This document shows, piece after piece, positions 1-9,723 of a DNA stretch of 64,000 nucleotides (position 1 is the first letter of the stretch; every line of letters begins with the position of its first letter). Below the pieces are notes generated by a model. That model was not told the DNA's origin and did not search any database. It was given only the letters and a program-made list of their open reading frames with translations. The position numbers and the translations under genes are program-made. Location: positions 1,331,001-1,395,000 of the forward strand of contig NZ_CP083746.1 of NCBI RefSeq assembly GCF_020151015.1, given 5' to 3'. The stretch comes from Pseudomonas sp. p1(2021b) (GTDB lineage Bacteria > Pseudomonadota > Gammaproteobacteria > Pseudomonadales > Pseudomonadaceae).

Positions 1-2
1 GC

Positions 3-896
3 CTATACATTTTCAGCATTGGCCTATTCAAAAAGGTTATCATCGCCGATACGTTCGCCGTATGGGCTGACGAAGGATTCGCACATACCGGATCATTTGA
101 GTTCTACCTCGCATGGATAACGAGTCTTTCGTACACTTTTCAACTGTATTTTGACTTTAGCGGCTACACTGACATGGCTATCGGATCCGCTCTTCTTTTC
201 AACATTCGCTTGCCAATAAACTTCAATTCACCATATAAGGCATTCGACATCCAAGATTTTTGGCGTCGCTGGCATATGACTCTCAGCCGCTTTCTACGAG
301 ATTATGTGTACATACCTTTTGGAGGTAATAGAAAAGGTGAATTCAGGACTTATCTAAACCTTTTCCTAACTTTTTTGATCGGAGGAATATGGCACGGTGC
401 AAGCTGGATGTTCGTAGCTTGGGGTGCCCTACATGGCGCAGCCCTGGTCATCCATCGCGCGTGGTCAAAATTTGGTTTTAAGATTCCCAAGCCAATTGCC
501 TGGTTCATTACCTTCAATTTTGTAAACATTGCATGGGTATTCTTCCGTGCTCCAGAATGGTCCGTTGCAAAATCAATTTTATCTGGTATGACTGATTTTC
601 AAGGCGCACTCACAAATGATGTATACGCCGCCTCTACTGCTGGTCTTTCTAAGTTCGGATTCATGGCCGACTACGTGACTAGTATTCTAAGTGCTCAGTC
701 AGCTGTTTATCTGACGCAATTGCTCGCCATCGTTGCCGCATTAGCTATCTGCTCAATGAAAAATACATCCCAAATCTATTTGGATTCTAAGCCTGTTGAG
801 TGGAGGCACGTTACGGTCGCCGGGATTGCGGCAGGTATGGCTGTGATATCTTCTCTAACCACTACCTCCGCCGTATTTCTTTATTTTAATTTCTGA
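3..896 (+). CDS. MBOAT family O-acyltransferase (AlgI-like), 5' truncated by window edge
   Basis: The reading frame is open from base 3 to the stop at 896, giving 297 residues. AlgI-type proteins are usually 470-520 residues, so the N-terminal part lies left of the window. Visible MBOAT features are YFDFSGYTDMAIG, RRWHMTLSRFLRDYVYIPFGG and the GGIWHGASW segment with the invariant membrane histidine, among several hydrophobic helices. The family moves acyl groups (usually acetyl) across the inner membrane for polysaccharide O-acetylation. The next gene, 7 bp downstream, is an SGNH-type acetyltransferase partner, as in AlgI/AlgJ pairs. The DNA is AT-rich compared with the core genes to the right, which fits a horizontally exchanged O-antigen or exopolysaccharide locus. 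The polysaccharide target cannot be read from the sequence. Confidence 0.9.
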   Translation, partial: LYIFSIGLFKKVIIADTFAVWADEGFAHTGSFEFYLAWITSLSYTFQLYFDFSGYTDMAIGSALLFNIRLPINFNSPYKAFDIQDFWRRWHMTLSRFLRDYVYIPFGGNRKGEFRTYLNLFLTFLIGGIWHGASWMFVAWGALHGAALVIHRAWSKFGFKIPKPIAWFITFNFVNIAWVFFRAPEWSVAKSILSGMTDFQGALTNDVYAASTAGLSKFGFMADYVTSILSAQSAVYLTQLLAIVAALAICSMKNTSQIYLDSKPVEWRHVTVAGIAAGMAVISSLTTTSAVFLYFNF

Positions 897-903
897 GGCA
901 AAT

Positions 904-1989
904 ATGAAGGTAAAGTCTGTAGCCTTAGTCGCAATTGCCGCTGTAATAGCCATTATCTTGCCTGCGACAAATATTATAACTGGCGCAATAACCAACCCTT
1001 TTAGCTGGAAAAGCTTGAAGGAAAACGCTTTTGCAACCGACTACTACACCGGCCTACTAAATTCTATCAGATACAGTATTGGATATAGCACATCACCAAA
1101 ACAGGCTGTCGTTGGCTATAATGGATGGCTATTTCTTGGTGATCAATATGCAAACAGCATGAGCGTTTCACGCTCAAAACTATTTATGACTACAGGGAAG
1201 ATGGATGCGCGAAAAGCATGGCGCGAAAAATGGCGAGAGACAATATTGAAAGATTTTGGAGCAAAATTCTATGTGACAATTGCTCCAAACAAAGAGGAGG
1301 TTTACTCTGAGAATCTACCAAACTGGGCAAAGCCATATAATAAGCTACCTTATAGCTCATTCCTTAACATGCAACATGACGAATCGCTAATCCATCTACA
1401 TGACCGGATATCATCCGAAAAGAGCTCATCTCCAATTCCTCTTTATTACAAAAATGACTCTCACTGGAACGAGTCCGGAGCATGGATCGCCTATCAAGCC
1501 ATTTCAAAACACATTAAATCACACAATCCAAATCTAACCTTTCTTGCGCAAAAAGACATATCCATAAGCAATGCCCATCGGACAGGTGGCGATATATCAA
1601 AGTTTTTATTTATCGAAAATCAAGTCACAGATTTTGATCCAATAATATCAACTAAAAATAATTCTAACATAATTATTCGATCATTTGAGTCCGGTGCAAT
1701 TCTTTATTCTGGGAAAAATAAAAGAATAGACTCACCATCGTCAACTATTGTTGTTACATCCAGCGACGCAAAAAACGACATAAAAGTGCTCTGGTTGAGA
1801 GACTCTTTCGGGACTCACCTCTCCCCTCTTTTCGCATCTACATTTAAGACTGTATACCAGCGCCACTGGGGAGGGATCATAACAAATGATTTGGCATTCA
1901 GAAGCCTTATCGCCAAAACATCACCAGACATAGTAATCTTAACAATCGTTTCACGATCAGAGTTTGAGCTAACCTATTTCAATAAATAG
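904..1989 (+). CDS. AlgJ/AlgX-like SGNH-fold polysaccharide O-acetyltransferase
   Basis: A 361-residue protein with an N-terminal membrane anchor or signal helix at about residues 4-24. The ALGX/AlgJ catalytic signature is present: Asp185 and His187 in YYKNDSHWN, and the nucleophile Ser301 in LWLRDSFGT. Proteins of this family accept acetyl groups from an MBOAT partner and place them on a periplasmic polysaccharide. The gene starts 7 bp after the MBOAT gene, so the two are almost certainly co-transcribed and form one O-acetylation module. Base composition is as AT-rich as its neighbour. It could act on O-antigen or on an exopolysaccharide. The family assignment rests on the triad spacing and context. 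Confidence 0.85.
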   Translation: MKVKSVALVAIAAVIAIILPATNIITGAITNPFSWKSLKENAFATDYYTGLLNSIRYSIGYSTSPKQAVVGYNGWLFLGDQYANSMSVSRSKLFMTTGKMDARKAWREKWRETILKDFGAKFYVTIAPNKEEVYSENLPNWAKPYNKLPYSSFLNMQHDESLIHLHDRISSEKSSSPIPLYYKNDSHWNESGAWIAYQAISKHIKSHNPNLTFLAQKDISISNAHRTGGDISKFLFIENQVTDFDPIISTKNNSNIIIRSFESGAILYSGKNKRIDSPSSTIVVTSSDAKNDIKVLWLRDSFGTHLSPLFASTFKTVYQRHWGGIITNDLAFRSLIAKTSPDIVILTIVSRSEFELTYFNK

Positions 1990-2008
1990 TGGCGGGAAAT
2001 CCCGCCAC
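1989..2008 (+). terminator. stem-loop after the O-acetylation pair
   Basis: A perfect 8-bp stem GTGGCGGG/CCCGCCAC with a 4-base loop begins on the last base of the stop codon. The downstream bases are AT-rich but lack a clean T-run, so intrinsic termination is plausible rather than certain. Confidence 0.55.
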
Positions 2009-2139
2009 AATCTATATCGTTACGAAACGAGGGACTCGGCGTTTGCCACAAGTACCTCTACAGCTGGACACGGTATACGATCCATGAACTCCACCTACCG
2101 CGAGGTAGAAACCAAGGTTACCGTGGAATCTCTGGCGAG

Positions 2140-2898
2140 CAACTCCATGGCAGCAGTGCTTCGTAGTCTGCAACTGACGACGCATGTGGCAGTTGCTCAA
2201 GTGCGTGGCGCAGCCACATATAGGGCTCTTGGCCGTTGATCTTGGAGGTTTCGACCAAGTTGTAGATCTGCCGCTGGCCGTGGCTCACTTGGGCGTGTCA
2301 CTGAACAGCCAAGCCTTGGACCCATAGCGCTCAGGCGACTCCAGGTCAGGTTTGCCGGGAGATTTCGATACTACGTCGGCTCAGCATCGTCTCGAAGCGG
2401 TGCAGCGGCAGGCCATCCACATACTTAGTGGTAAGCAATGTGGCCAGCACGCTGGGACTGGCCATGCTCTTTTCAATTGAGCCGGCTTGTCAGCAGTGAC
2501 CGGCGCGGTTTCGCAACCACGGCAGCATAAACTTTGCGCACGTGTTTTAGCACACGGATCTGCATCGGCAGGTGTCGCGCTTTTCGCTGATTTCCTCACT
2601 AATCACTTGCTTGCGGCAATCACTGCGCAAGTCAGTTCGTGCTTGGGCAAGTCATGAATGACTTCAATGCGTGATAGCTCAGCAGATAGCGGTTTGCGTT
2701 TGCGGCGCTGCTTGGTCGACGCAACGACTTCTTCGTCGGCATCATCAGCGCCAAGTACTCAGTGGCCTTCGGGTTCGTTGAACAACTCCGGTTGAGGCGT
2801 GTTAGGCTCGGTTTGCTCAGACTTGCGATTGAACAGTCGGTCGAGCAGCAGCTTTTCCTGTTCTTTAAGATCGATGATGTGGCCTCGTCGGCCGTACG
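2140..2898 (-). pseudogene. decayed IS66-family transposase (TnpC)
   Basis: Read on the minus strand, conserved IS66 TnpC blocks appear in the right order but in different frames. The N-terminal part has LKEQEKLLLDRLFNRKSEQT and, after a stop, RIEVIHDLP. The middle has IRVLKHVRKVY, CRGCETAPVTADKPAQL and MASPSVLATLLTTKYVDGLP. The C-terminal part has YNLVETSKINGQEPYMWLRH followed by LLPW. Frameshifts, stops and internal deletions separate the blocks, so the gene is dead. The 5' end is cut where an IS5-type element begins at about 2899. TnpA and TnpB are not seen. Confidence 0.85.
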
Positions 2899-3965
2899 CT
2901 CAGCTAGGCTCTGTATGAAAACCTTCGAAACGCCATCAGAGCCGCCGAAAGCCTGATTTTGCGTAGAGTTCTCGCCTTTAGGCGAAGGATTTTGCGATGC
3001 CCAAGTGATACGAACTTTCCGACGCAGATTGGGAAATAGTCGCCGATCTTTTTACTGCCCATCGGCATACCGGACCCCCAAGAGCTGATGATCGCCTGCT
3101 GCTCAATGGCGTGCTGTGGGTGCTTTGCTCCGGTGCCGCATGGCGAGACATGCCGGAGCGGTTCGGGCCTTGGTCCACGGTTTATCAGCGCTTCCGAGAT
3201 TGGCGAAACCTGGACACCTTCAACAAAATGCTCAAGCGCCTACACGTCAAACTCAGCGCTCAAGGCCTGATTGACTTGGACACATGGTGTATTGACTCAA
3301 CGGCAGTCAAAGCGACCCGAGCCTCATCTGGAGCAGGCCGAAAGGGGGCGGAATGACCAACGGACCACGCACTCGGAAGAAGCCGGGTGGGCTGACAACG
3401 AAAATTCCGCAGTAAAATCCACATGCTCTGCGACGCTAACGAGACAGCTTTGCACTTCCTCCATCAGCTAGGCCCAACCACTTTTGGACGAAGTCAGCAC
3501 TCCATCGAGCCAGCGTGGCCGCCTACGTAGGCGCTGCAAATGGTTGCTCACCGACAAGGGTTATGACGCCGAAGCGCTACGCCGCTACTACGATCAATAT
3601 CGAACGCAACCCGTGATCCCGATGTGCTCGATGAAGAGTAAACCAAGCCGGCTTGCCCAGACTGTTTGATAGAGTCAAGTACCGGCAGCACAACATGATC
3701 GCGGGCATGTTCGGCTGGTTGAAAGAGAGTCGCCGGATCGTGACACGCTTTGACAAAGCTCGCGAAAAGCTATGCCGCCATGGTTTCACTGGCTTGTTCC
3801 ATGCGGTGTTTGCGACATCTCTTTTCGTACAACGCCTAACCGCGCCGCCAAACCCGAAAAGCCCATCGGCCTTACGGGATGTAGAGTTTGGTAGCGGAAA
3901 GTTTACAGTGGTGGCGATGTTTGCTGGCAACGCTGCTTACGAATTTTCGTACGATTTTCCTCATG
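2899..3965 (+). mobile_element. IS5-family insertion sequence, degenerate
   Basis: The element contains a broken IS5-family transposase (separate entry). The left end at about 2902 reads GGCTCTGTATGAAAA. Near 3945-3960 a diverged inverted counterpart reads TTTTCGTACGATTTT, so the boundaries are approximate. It abuts the truncated N-terminal end of the IS66 tnpC, which suggests insertion into an older IS66 copy. No clear target duplication is visible. Bases 3840-3965 hold no recognisable gene. Confidence 0.65.
2997..3839 (+). pseudogene. IS5-family transposase, inactivated
   Basis: The conceptual product starts MPK, hits TGA at codon 4, then continues YELSDADWEIVADLF and LLLNGVLWVLCSGAAWRDMP. 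It includes the first catalytic block DTWCIDSTAVKATRAS and the second, KWLLTDKGYDAEALRRYY. A frameshift near 3345 and a short insertion near 3405 break the middle. In the third block the sequence is KYRQHNMIAGMFGWLK, where the family has Glu in place of this Ala, so the last DDE residue is lost as well. The frame that restores the usual C-terminus (RHLFSY) ends at 3839. The element cannot transpose by itself. Confidence 0.85.
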
Positions 3966-4002
3966 CATAGTGCTGTGGAAATCTTCATTTTTCTGGTAGG
4001 TT

Positions 4003-4029
4003 GTCGGGTTCAGGCCTCTTGCCTGCGAC
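4003..4029 (+). other. hairpin in the leader of the sugar-phosphate transferase gene
   Basis: The stem CAGGC/GCCTG (4011-4015 with 4021-4025) is enclosed by GTCG/CGAC. It lies about 90 bases before the transferase gene, in the 280-base stretch between the IS5 transposase remnant and that gene. It may belong to the mRNA leader. No known leader family is recognised. Confidence 0.3.
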
Positions 4030-4119
4030 CGTGAGTGCCTATCGGGACGGGCATTTGGGACCACCCTGCCATGAGCGGGACAGTCGAGAGGCATTGTCGT
4101 TAATTTTCATTCGTGTTCC

Positions 4120-5526
4120 GTGGGAGCCTTTGTAAAGGATATGCAAGCCATTCCTCGTTATCAACCAACCTTTGCCGAGCGTTATCCTGTGCCATTTTTT
4201 GTGGCACTGTTAGATTTTTTTATAGTGCTCGCGGCGGGGCTCCTTGCCCATTACTACCGTTTTGGTAGTTTGGATATGACAGGTCGTTATAACAATGCGA
4301 CGGTGCTAACAGCAATTGTGGTAGTACTGTGCCTGGGAATGGGCGGAGTGTATGGTTCTCAGCGTGGTTACGCATTTTTGCGTCAATTTAGTGTGTTGTT
4401 AGCGGGATGGTTCGCAGCAGCAGGTATTATGCTGTCTCTTACTTTTTTTCTGAAGGTCTCAGAGAATTATTCACGAATTTGGTTTAGTACCATGCTGTTG
4501 GCTGGTGGTGGGTTAAGTTTGCTACTGCGAGTTGTTGTTTTCTTATTGCTTCGTCGGCTAAGAGCTTCGGGGCGAAACCTAAAAGCTGTTTTGCTTGTAG
4601 ACTCAGGTGGGAGCTCAGCTAGTCAGCTGAGTAATGGTCAAGCTCTTGATGAGTATGGGTTTAAAGTTGTGTGCAGCTTGCCATTCGAGCTTAACGAAGA
4701 ATGGCTTAACAGTTTAGTTGAAAAGGTTGATGAGTCGGGGGCGCATGAGGTCTGGTTGTGTTTGCCTCTAAGTGAGGGAGGTGGTATTCGCTCAATTATG
4801 TATGCATTGCGCCATCATACTGTGGCTGTGCGATTTATTCCTGAATGGGATGATATTCCTTTACTTAATCACAAAGTCAGCCATATAGCTGGTTTTTATT
4901 CCTTGGACTTGAGTTGCAGTCCTATGGATGGTCCGCCGCGCTTATTGAAACGGTTGGAGGATCTGGTGTTAGGTTTTTTAATATCTTTGATGATTGCCCC
5001 TATTTGTTTGGTGATTGCTATAGCAATTAAACTAACATCGGCAGGGCCGGTGTTGTTTAAGCAATATAGGACTGGCATCAATGGCAAGTGCTTCAAGGTC
5101 TATAAATTCCGCTCTATGGTTGTCCATCGCGAAAGCTCAGGAAGTGTTACGCAGGCAACAAAGAATGATGCGCGCATTACACGAGTAGGGGCGTTTTTAA
5201 GGCGGACTAGTCTTGATGAGCTGCCACAGTTTTTCAATGTGCTGCAAGGACGTATGTCTATTGTGGGGCCACGACCTCATGCGCTTTCGCATAATGAGTA
5301 CTATAAAGATTTAGTTGAGTCCTATATGCAGCGGCATAAAGTTAAGCCTGGAATTACCGGTTGGGCGCAGGTCAGTGGTTATCGCGGCGAAACTGATACT
5401 TTAGAGAAAATGCAGAAGCGAGTGGAGTATGATCTTTGGTATATTGATAACTGGTCCCTCTGGCTTGATTTGAAAATTATTTTTATGACCGTGTTCAAGG
5501 GTTTTGTAAATAAGAATGCATATTAA
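4120..5526 (+). CDS. undecaprenyl-phosphate sugar-1-phosphate transferase (WcaJ/WbaP family)
   Basis: A 468-residue polyisoprenyl-phosphate hexose-1-phosphate transferase. It starts the repeat unit of a surface polysaccharide by moving glucose-1-P or galactose-1-P from the UDP-sugar to undecaprenyl phosphate at the inner membrane. The N-terminal half has four hydrophobic helices and a nucleotide-binding-like soluble region. The C-terminal catalytic domain shows [10 protein letters not shown], the re-entrant helix, [27 protein letters not shown] and [15 protein letters not shown]. Two starts are possible, GTG 4120 and ATG 4141. Neither has a well-spaced Shine-Dalgarno, though the homologous part begins after 4141. 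It overlaps the next reading frame. The DNA is AT-rich. Confidence 0.9.
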   Translation: MGAFVKDMQAIPRYQPTFAERYPVPFFVALLDFFIVLAAGLLAHYYRFGSLDMTGRYNNATVLTAIVVVLCLGMGGVYGSQRGYAFLRQFSVLLAGWFAAAGIMLSLTFFLKVSENYSRIWFSTMLLAGGGLSLLLRVVVFLLLRRLRASGRNLKAVLLVDSGGSSASQLSNGQALDEYGFKVVCSLPFELNEEWLNSLVEKVDESGAHEVWLCLPLSEGGGIRSIMYALRHHTVAVRFIPEWDDIPLLNHKVSHIAGFYSLDLSCSPMDGPPRLLKRLEDLVLGFLISLMIAPICLVIAIAIKLTSAGPVLFKQYRTGINGKCFKVYKFRSMVVHRESSGSVTQATKNDARITRVGAFLRRTSLDELPQFFNVLQGRMSIVGPRPHALSHNEYYKDLVESYMQRHKVKPGITGWAQVSGYRGETDTLEKMQKRVEYDLWYIDNWSLWLDLKIIFMTVFKGFVNKNAY

Positions 5527-5554
5527 AAGTAACATTCCGTTGGAGGGAGGGGTG

Positions 5555-6781
5555 GTGTCCAGGACTACACGTGTCATCTGGGGCGGTTGGCCAAATGCAA
5601 TGCTTTGGATGCTAGTTATCGGTATTTTTATTCAAATTAGTGGTAAAGTATGGATAGTGTCGGGTAGTGGCCGAAATACGCAAGTATATCTATGGCTTTT
5701 GTTGCCTGTATTTATTTATTTGCTATGCAAGATATTTATGAGGGAGTGGCCTAGGCTGGATTTTCAGTATGCGCCATGGGCGTTATTCTTAGGGTGGGTG
5801 GCGCTTAGCGTTTTTTGGTCCTCAGATGCTGAAGGTGATGTTTTTTCGTTAGCTAAGCGCGGGGCATTTATTGGTTTTTATTTAATTGCGATTCACTTGC
5901 TTATGAGTCGCAATGAAAAACTGCTGTATCGTGCTGTAATGGCGGCTGTGTTCGTGGTTTTTCTTGGTGCGCTGGCAAGTTTGGTTTATCAGTATGGGGT
6001 CCTCAATAGGCCGCTAGAGTACAGGGCGTTCCGAATCTACCGCATGGGGATTGCCGACTTTGCGAACTACGGGTGGCCAGTTGCCGCTGGTATCTTTAAT
6101 GGGTCCATTGCGCTTTGGGCCTTGGGAGTGTCCTTGGATAGGCGAACTAATTATAATGTTGCGTTGTTATGGCTTTTGGTGTTTGCCGTTTTGGCAGTTT
6201 ATGTGTTGATGACGGGTACGCGAGGTGCGTGGTTTGCTTTGTTGGGTGGAGGGGTCGTTTCTGTTCTTTTGCAGAAAACTAAGCGTGGTGTTTTCGGGTT
6301 GCTTTTTTGTTCCCTTCTTCTAATAGTGGTTACGATTGTTTTTTGGGATCAAGTTGTTTTTGAGTTTGAAAAGCGGCAGCTTTCTGGTCGGAGTGGAATT
6401 TGGGAGTATTACTTTAAAGTGATGTCGGGGCATTGGGCCTTTGGGCATGGTTTAGGTACCCCGTTTGTATATTTGTGGCCAGACGGCAAATCGATTTCCC
6501 CTCACGCGCATAGCCTGTATTTACAGCAGGTTTATGATAGTGGTTTGGTTTCTCTCGGCTTGATGCTTGCAGGGCTGGTAGGGGTTTTTTATAAAGTTTG
6601 GATGATTCGTGACAACTTCTGGGTCCGCTTGACATTTCCAGTGTTGGTGTTCGCCTTGATCGCAATGTTGACTGATGTTGAGCGAATTTTTACTCGTCCA
6701 GGAGATTATTGGACGGTATTTTGGTTGCCTGTAGCTATTTTGTTAGCCGTCCCAACAGTCGATCATACAAAAAAAAATTAG
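5555..6781 (+). CDS. O-antigen ligase/polymerase family membrane protein (Wzy_C domain)
   Basis: About ten to eleven hydrophobic helices, with the long periplasmic loop typical of the WaaL/Wzy_C family: GTRGAWFALLGGG, then LSGRSGIWEYY, then SPHAHSLYLQQVYDSG with the conserved histidine. Members join O-antigen to lipid A-core (WaaL) or polymerise repeat units (Wzy). The sequence alone does not separate the two. GTG 5555 is chosen because a strong GGAGGGAGG lies just before it (5542-5550), giving 408 residues. An ATG at 5516 in the same frame overlaps the upstream gene by 11 bp and has no good Shine-Dalgarno. It is co-directional with the initiating transferase and probably in its operon. Confidence 0.85.
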   Translation: MSRTTRVIWGGWPNAMLWMLVIGIFIQISGKVWIVSGSGRNTQVYLWLLLPVFIYLLCKIFMREWPRLDFQYAPWALFLGWVALSVFWSSDAEGDVFSLAKRGAFIGFYLIAIHLLMSRNEKLLYRAVMAAVFVVFLGALASLVYQYGVLNRPLEYRAFRIYRMGIADFANYGWPVAAGIFNGSIALWALGVSLDRRTNYNVALLWLLVFAVLAVYVLMTGTRGAWFALLGGGVVSVLLQKTKRGVFGLLFCSLLLIVVTIVFWDQVVFEFEKRQLSGRSGIWEYYFKVMSGHWAFGHGLGTPFVYLWPDGKSISPHAHSLYLQQVYDSGLVSLGLMLAGLVGVFYKVWMIRDNFWVRLTFPVLVFALIAMLTDVERIFTRPGDYWTVFWLPVAILLAVPTVDHTKKN

Positions 6782-6914
6782 CGGCAGTTGGCAAGTGACT
6801 ATTTGTGCTAACAGGTTTCATACTCTGTCCGCTCGAATTGCTAGACGATAAGTCGTCGTCTGATGAGTATTGCTCCTACAAAAAATGGTAGGGTTAACTA
6901 TGGGAGGATTTTTT

Positions 6915-7460
6915 GTGAAGTCAACGCCACTGAGCATCCCCGATGTTATTTTGTTTGAACCTCGCGTCTTTGGCGATGCTCGAGGATTTTTTTTTGAGAG
7001 TTTTAATCATCGAGTCTTCGAAGACGCCGTGGGTAGACCCGTAAGTTTCGTACAAGATAACCACTCTCTCTCTTCCGAAGGTGTTTTGCGCGGCCTGCAT
7101 TATCAAATCCAAAAACCGCAGGGAAAACTTGTCCGAGTAGTAGAAGGGGAGGTCTTCGACGTCGCCGTTGATTTGCGTCGATCATCTCCTACGTTCGGAC
7201 ATTGGGTCGGTGTTCATTTATCGGCAAGTAACAAGCACCAACTTTGGATCCCGGAGGGTTTCGCACATGGTTTTGTTGTACTCTCCGAGACAGCTGAGTT
7301 TCTATACAAAACCACAGACTATTACGCACCCGCTCATGAGCGCTGCTTGGCCTGGAATGATCCAGAGATTGCAATTCAGTGGCCAACTATGATCTCCCCG
7401 CTATTGTCCGAAAAGGATAAAGCCGGAAAGTTTCTCGCAGAAGCGGATCTTTTTGACTAA
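6915..7460 (+). CDS. rmlC: dTDP-4-dehydrorhamnose 3,5-epimerase
   Basis: Third step of dTDP-L-rhamnose synthesis. The cupin-type protein shows VFGDARGFFFESFN, VQDNHSLSSEGVLRGLHYQ with the catalytic histidine, GKLVRVVEGEVFDVAVDLR and WIPEGFAHGF. GTG 6915 with GGGAGGA at 6902-6908 gives 181 residues, the normal family size. An in-frame ATG at 6900 precedes that Shine-Dalgarno and is less likely. It lies 294 bp before rmlB rather than in the usual rmlBDAC order, and its base composition is closer to the AT-rich block on its left than to rmlBDA. Confidence 0.93.
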   Translation: MKSTPLSIPDVILFEPRVFGDARGFFFESFNHRVFEDAVGRPVSFVQDNHSLSSEGVLRGLHYQIQKPQGKLVRVVEGEVFDVAVDLRRSSPTFGHWVGVHLSASNKHQLWIPEGFAHGFVVLSETAEFLYKTTDYYAPAHERCLAWNDPEIAIQWPTMISPLLSEKDKAGKFLAEADLFD

Positions 7461-7754
7461 CGCAAACTTGCGATAGCGTCACCTTCGATAAGCGGGCCTG
7501 GTTCACAGGCCTGTGCTTGCGTACAGACTCAGGATCCTTTCGTACGCCAGCAAACCCACGTCGTTCAATGTACAATCCGGCTCGTGAGGTATTCAGCCCC
7601 CGCGAGCTGTATCCTCCGCTGAATTATGATCGGACGTATGTGCATTGATGCCCTCAGAGGCTACATGAAGACGGCCCCCAGCAGGACTGCCCAACGTTTG
7701 GGCGCAAGGAAGTCCCGTCATCCCTTTCGCGAAACAACTGAAAAGACCTGAAAA
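7461..7754 (+). other. intergenic region between rmlC and rmlB
   Basis: 294 bases without a convincing gene. A small hairpin GGCCTG/CAGGCC lies at 7495-7511. TACAAT (7571-7576) and TATGAT (7625-7630) resemble -10 boxes but lack good -35 boxes. Composition changes here from the AT-rich polysaccharide block to the GC-rich rmlBDA genes, so this looks like a recombination joint with its own promoter for rmlBDA. Confidence 0.4.
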
Positions 7755-8825
7755 ATGACTATCTTGGTAACCGGCGGAGCCGGCTTCATCGGCGCAAATT
7801 TCGTACTGGACTGGGTGGCTCAATCGGATGAGCCGGTGATCAACCTAGACAAGCTCACCTACGCAGGCAACCTGCAGAACCTCGCGAGCCTGGAAGGAAA
7901 CCCCCAGCACCAGTTCGTACAGGGCGACATCGGTGATTTCGAGCTGGTGCAGCGCCTGCTGGCCGAGCACAAGCCGCGAGCGGTGATCAATTTCGCCGCC
8001 GAATCCCATGTGGACCGCTCGATCCACGGTCCTGAAGATTTCATCCAGACCAATATCGTCGGCACCTTCCGCCTGCTCGAGGCTGTGCGCGGCCACTGGA
8101 AAGGCCTTGAGAGCGATGCTCAGCAGGCTTTCCGCTTCCTGCACGTTTCCACCGACGAAGTGTATGGCTCCCTGGCCGCCGACGAGCCAGCGTTCACTGA
8201 AAAGCACCAATACGAGCCCAACAGCCCGTACTCGGCGAGCAAGGCTGCGAGCGACCACCTGGTCCGTGCCTATCACCACACCTACGGCCTGCCGGTGCTG
8301 ACCACCAACTGCTCGAACAATTACGGCCCGTACCATTTCCCGGAAAAGCTCATCCCCTTGATGATCGTCAACGCCTTGGGTGGTAAAGCGCTGCCGGTAT
8401 ATGGCGATGGCCAGCAGATCCGTGATTGGCTGTACGTCAAAGACCACTGCAGCGCCATCCGCCGTGTGCTTGAGGCGGGCAAGGTGGGTGAGGTTTACAA
8501 CGTCGGCGGCTGGAACGAGAAGCCGAACCTGGAGATCGTCAATCGCGTTTGCGCCTTGCTCGATGAGCTGCGCCCGCGTGAGGATGGCAAGGCCTACAGC
8601 GAGCAGATCACCTTCGTGACCGATCGCCCAGGGCACGACCGTCGTTATGCCATCGATGCTCGTAAACTGGAGCGCGACCTGGGCTGGAAGCCAGCGGAAA
8701 CCTTCGAGACCGGCATTCGCAAAACCGTGCAGTGGTACCTGGATAACTGGCAGTGGGTCGAGAACGTGCAATCCGGCAATTACCGTGACTGGGTCGAGAA
8801 GAACTACAGCGGGCGTAATGCATGA
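7755..8825 (+). CDS. rmlB: dTDP-glucose 4,6-dehydratase
   Basis: Second step of dTDP-L-rhamnose synthesis, dTDP-glucose to dTDP-4-keto-6-deoxyglucose. It is an extended SDR protein of 356 residues with the NAD-binding [14 protein letters not shown], the family block STDEVYGSL, and the catalytic [12 protein letters not shown] (YxxxK). The stop codon overlaps the start of rmlD (ATGA, 8822-8825), so translation is coupled. Codon use is GC-rich like the core genome, unlike rmlC upstream. Confidence 0.97.
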   Translation: MTILVTGGAGFIGANFVLDWVAQSDEPVINLDKLTYAGNLQNLASLEGNPQHQFVQGDIGDFELVQRLLAEHKPRAVINFAAESHVDRSIHGPEDFIQTNIVGTFRLLEAVRGHWKGLESDAQQAFRFLHVSTDEVYGSLAADEPAFTEKHQYEPNSPYSASKAASDHLVRAYHHTYGLPVLTTNCSNNYGPYHFPEKLIPLMIVNALGGKALPVYGDGQQIRDWLYVKDHCSAIRRVLEAGKVGEVYNVGGWNEKPNLEIVNRVCALLDELRPREDGKAYSEQITFVTDRPGHDRRYAIDARKLERDLGWKPAETFETGIRKTVQWYLDNWQWVENVQSGNYRDWVEKNYSGRNA

Positions 8826-9718
8826 AGATCCTGCTGCTAGGCAAAGATGGTCAGGTTGGCTGGGAGCTGCAGCGAAGCCTGGCGCCGTTGGGCGAGGTCC
8901 TGGCGCTCAATTCCCGTAGTGAATCCTATTGTGGCGACTTGGCTGACCTGCCAGGCCTTGCCCGCACTGTTCAGGACTGGGCGCCGGATGTCATCGTCAA
9001 TGCTGCTGCCTACACGGCGGTGGATAAGGCTGAGTCCGAGCGGGAGCAGGCCTTCCGGGTCAACGCCGAGGCCGTTGGCGTGCTGGCACAAGCCGCAGCG
9101 GCTTCCGGGGCGCTGTTGGTGCATTACTCCACCGACTACGTCTTCCCCGGGCAGGGCGTGACGCCTTGGCAGGAGACGGATGAAGTAGGGCCGCTCAACG
9201 TATACGGCGAGAGCAAGCTTGCGGGTGAGCAGGCGATACAGGCTTCGGGCTGCAAGCATCTGATCTTCCGTACTTGCTGGGTATACGCGGCACGTGGCAA
9301 TAACTTTGCCCGCACCATGCTGCGCTTGGCCACGGAGCGCGACACCTTGGGCGTTATCGATGACCAGTTTGGCGCACCTACCGGCGCGGAACTGATCGCT
9401 GACGTAACTGCGCACGCTATTGTCGCGGTCCGCCACGATGCTGCATTGTCTGGGCTCTATCATTTGGCCGCAGCAGGGGAGACGACTTGGTGTGGCTATG
9501 CCCGTTTTGTGCTGGAGCACGCTGCTGCGGCCGGTGTGGCGCTGAAGGTGCCCGCTGAGGCGGTCAACGCTCTGACCACCGACGCCTACCCCACACCGGC
9601 GAAGCGGCCGGCCAATTCGCGTCTCGATACGCATAAACTTGAGAAAGCTTTCGGCCTGCGGCTTCCTGAATGGCAACAGGGCGTGGCACGGATGCTGACG
9701 GAAATACAAGGGAAATAA
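8822..9718 (+). CDS. rmlD: dTDP-4-dehydrorhamnose reductase
   Basis: Last step of dTDP-L-rhamnose synthesis, an NAD(P)H-dependent reduction. The protein has 298 residues with an N-terminal Rossmann motif [35 protein letters not shown], and the YGESKLAGE active site (YxxxK). It overlaps rmlB by 4 bp and ends 5 bp before rmlA, so rmlB, rmlD and rmlA form one transcript. Confidence 0.97.
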   Translation: MKILLLGKDGQVGWELQRSLAPLGEVLALNSRSESYCGDLADLPGLARTVQDWAPDVIVNAAAYTAVDKAESEREQAFRVNAEAVGVLAQAAAASGALLVHYSTDYVFPGQGVTPWQETDEVGPLNVYGESKLAGEQAIQASGCKHLIFRTCWVYAARGNNFARTMLRLATERDTLGVIDDQFGAPTGAELIADVTAHAIVAVRHDAALSGLYHLAAAGETTWCGYARFVLEHAAAAGVALKVPAEAVNALTTDAYPTPAKRPANSRLDTHKLEKAFGLRLPEWQQGVARMLTEIQGK

Positions 9719-9723
9719 CGGCA

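Noticed and set aside
3577..3930. 117-residue minus-strand open frame in the IS5 element
   Set aside because: Antisense to the transposase remnant and without homology.
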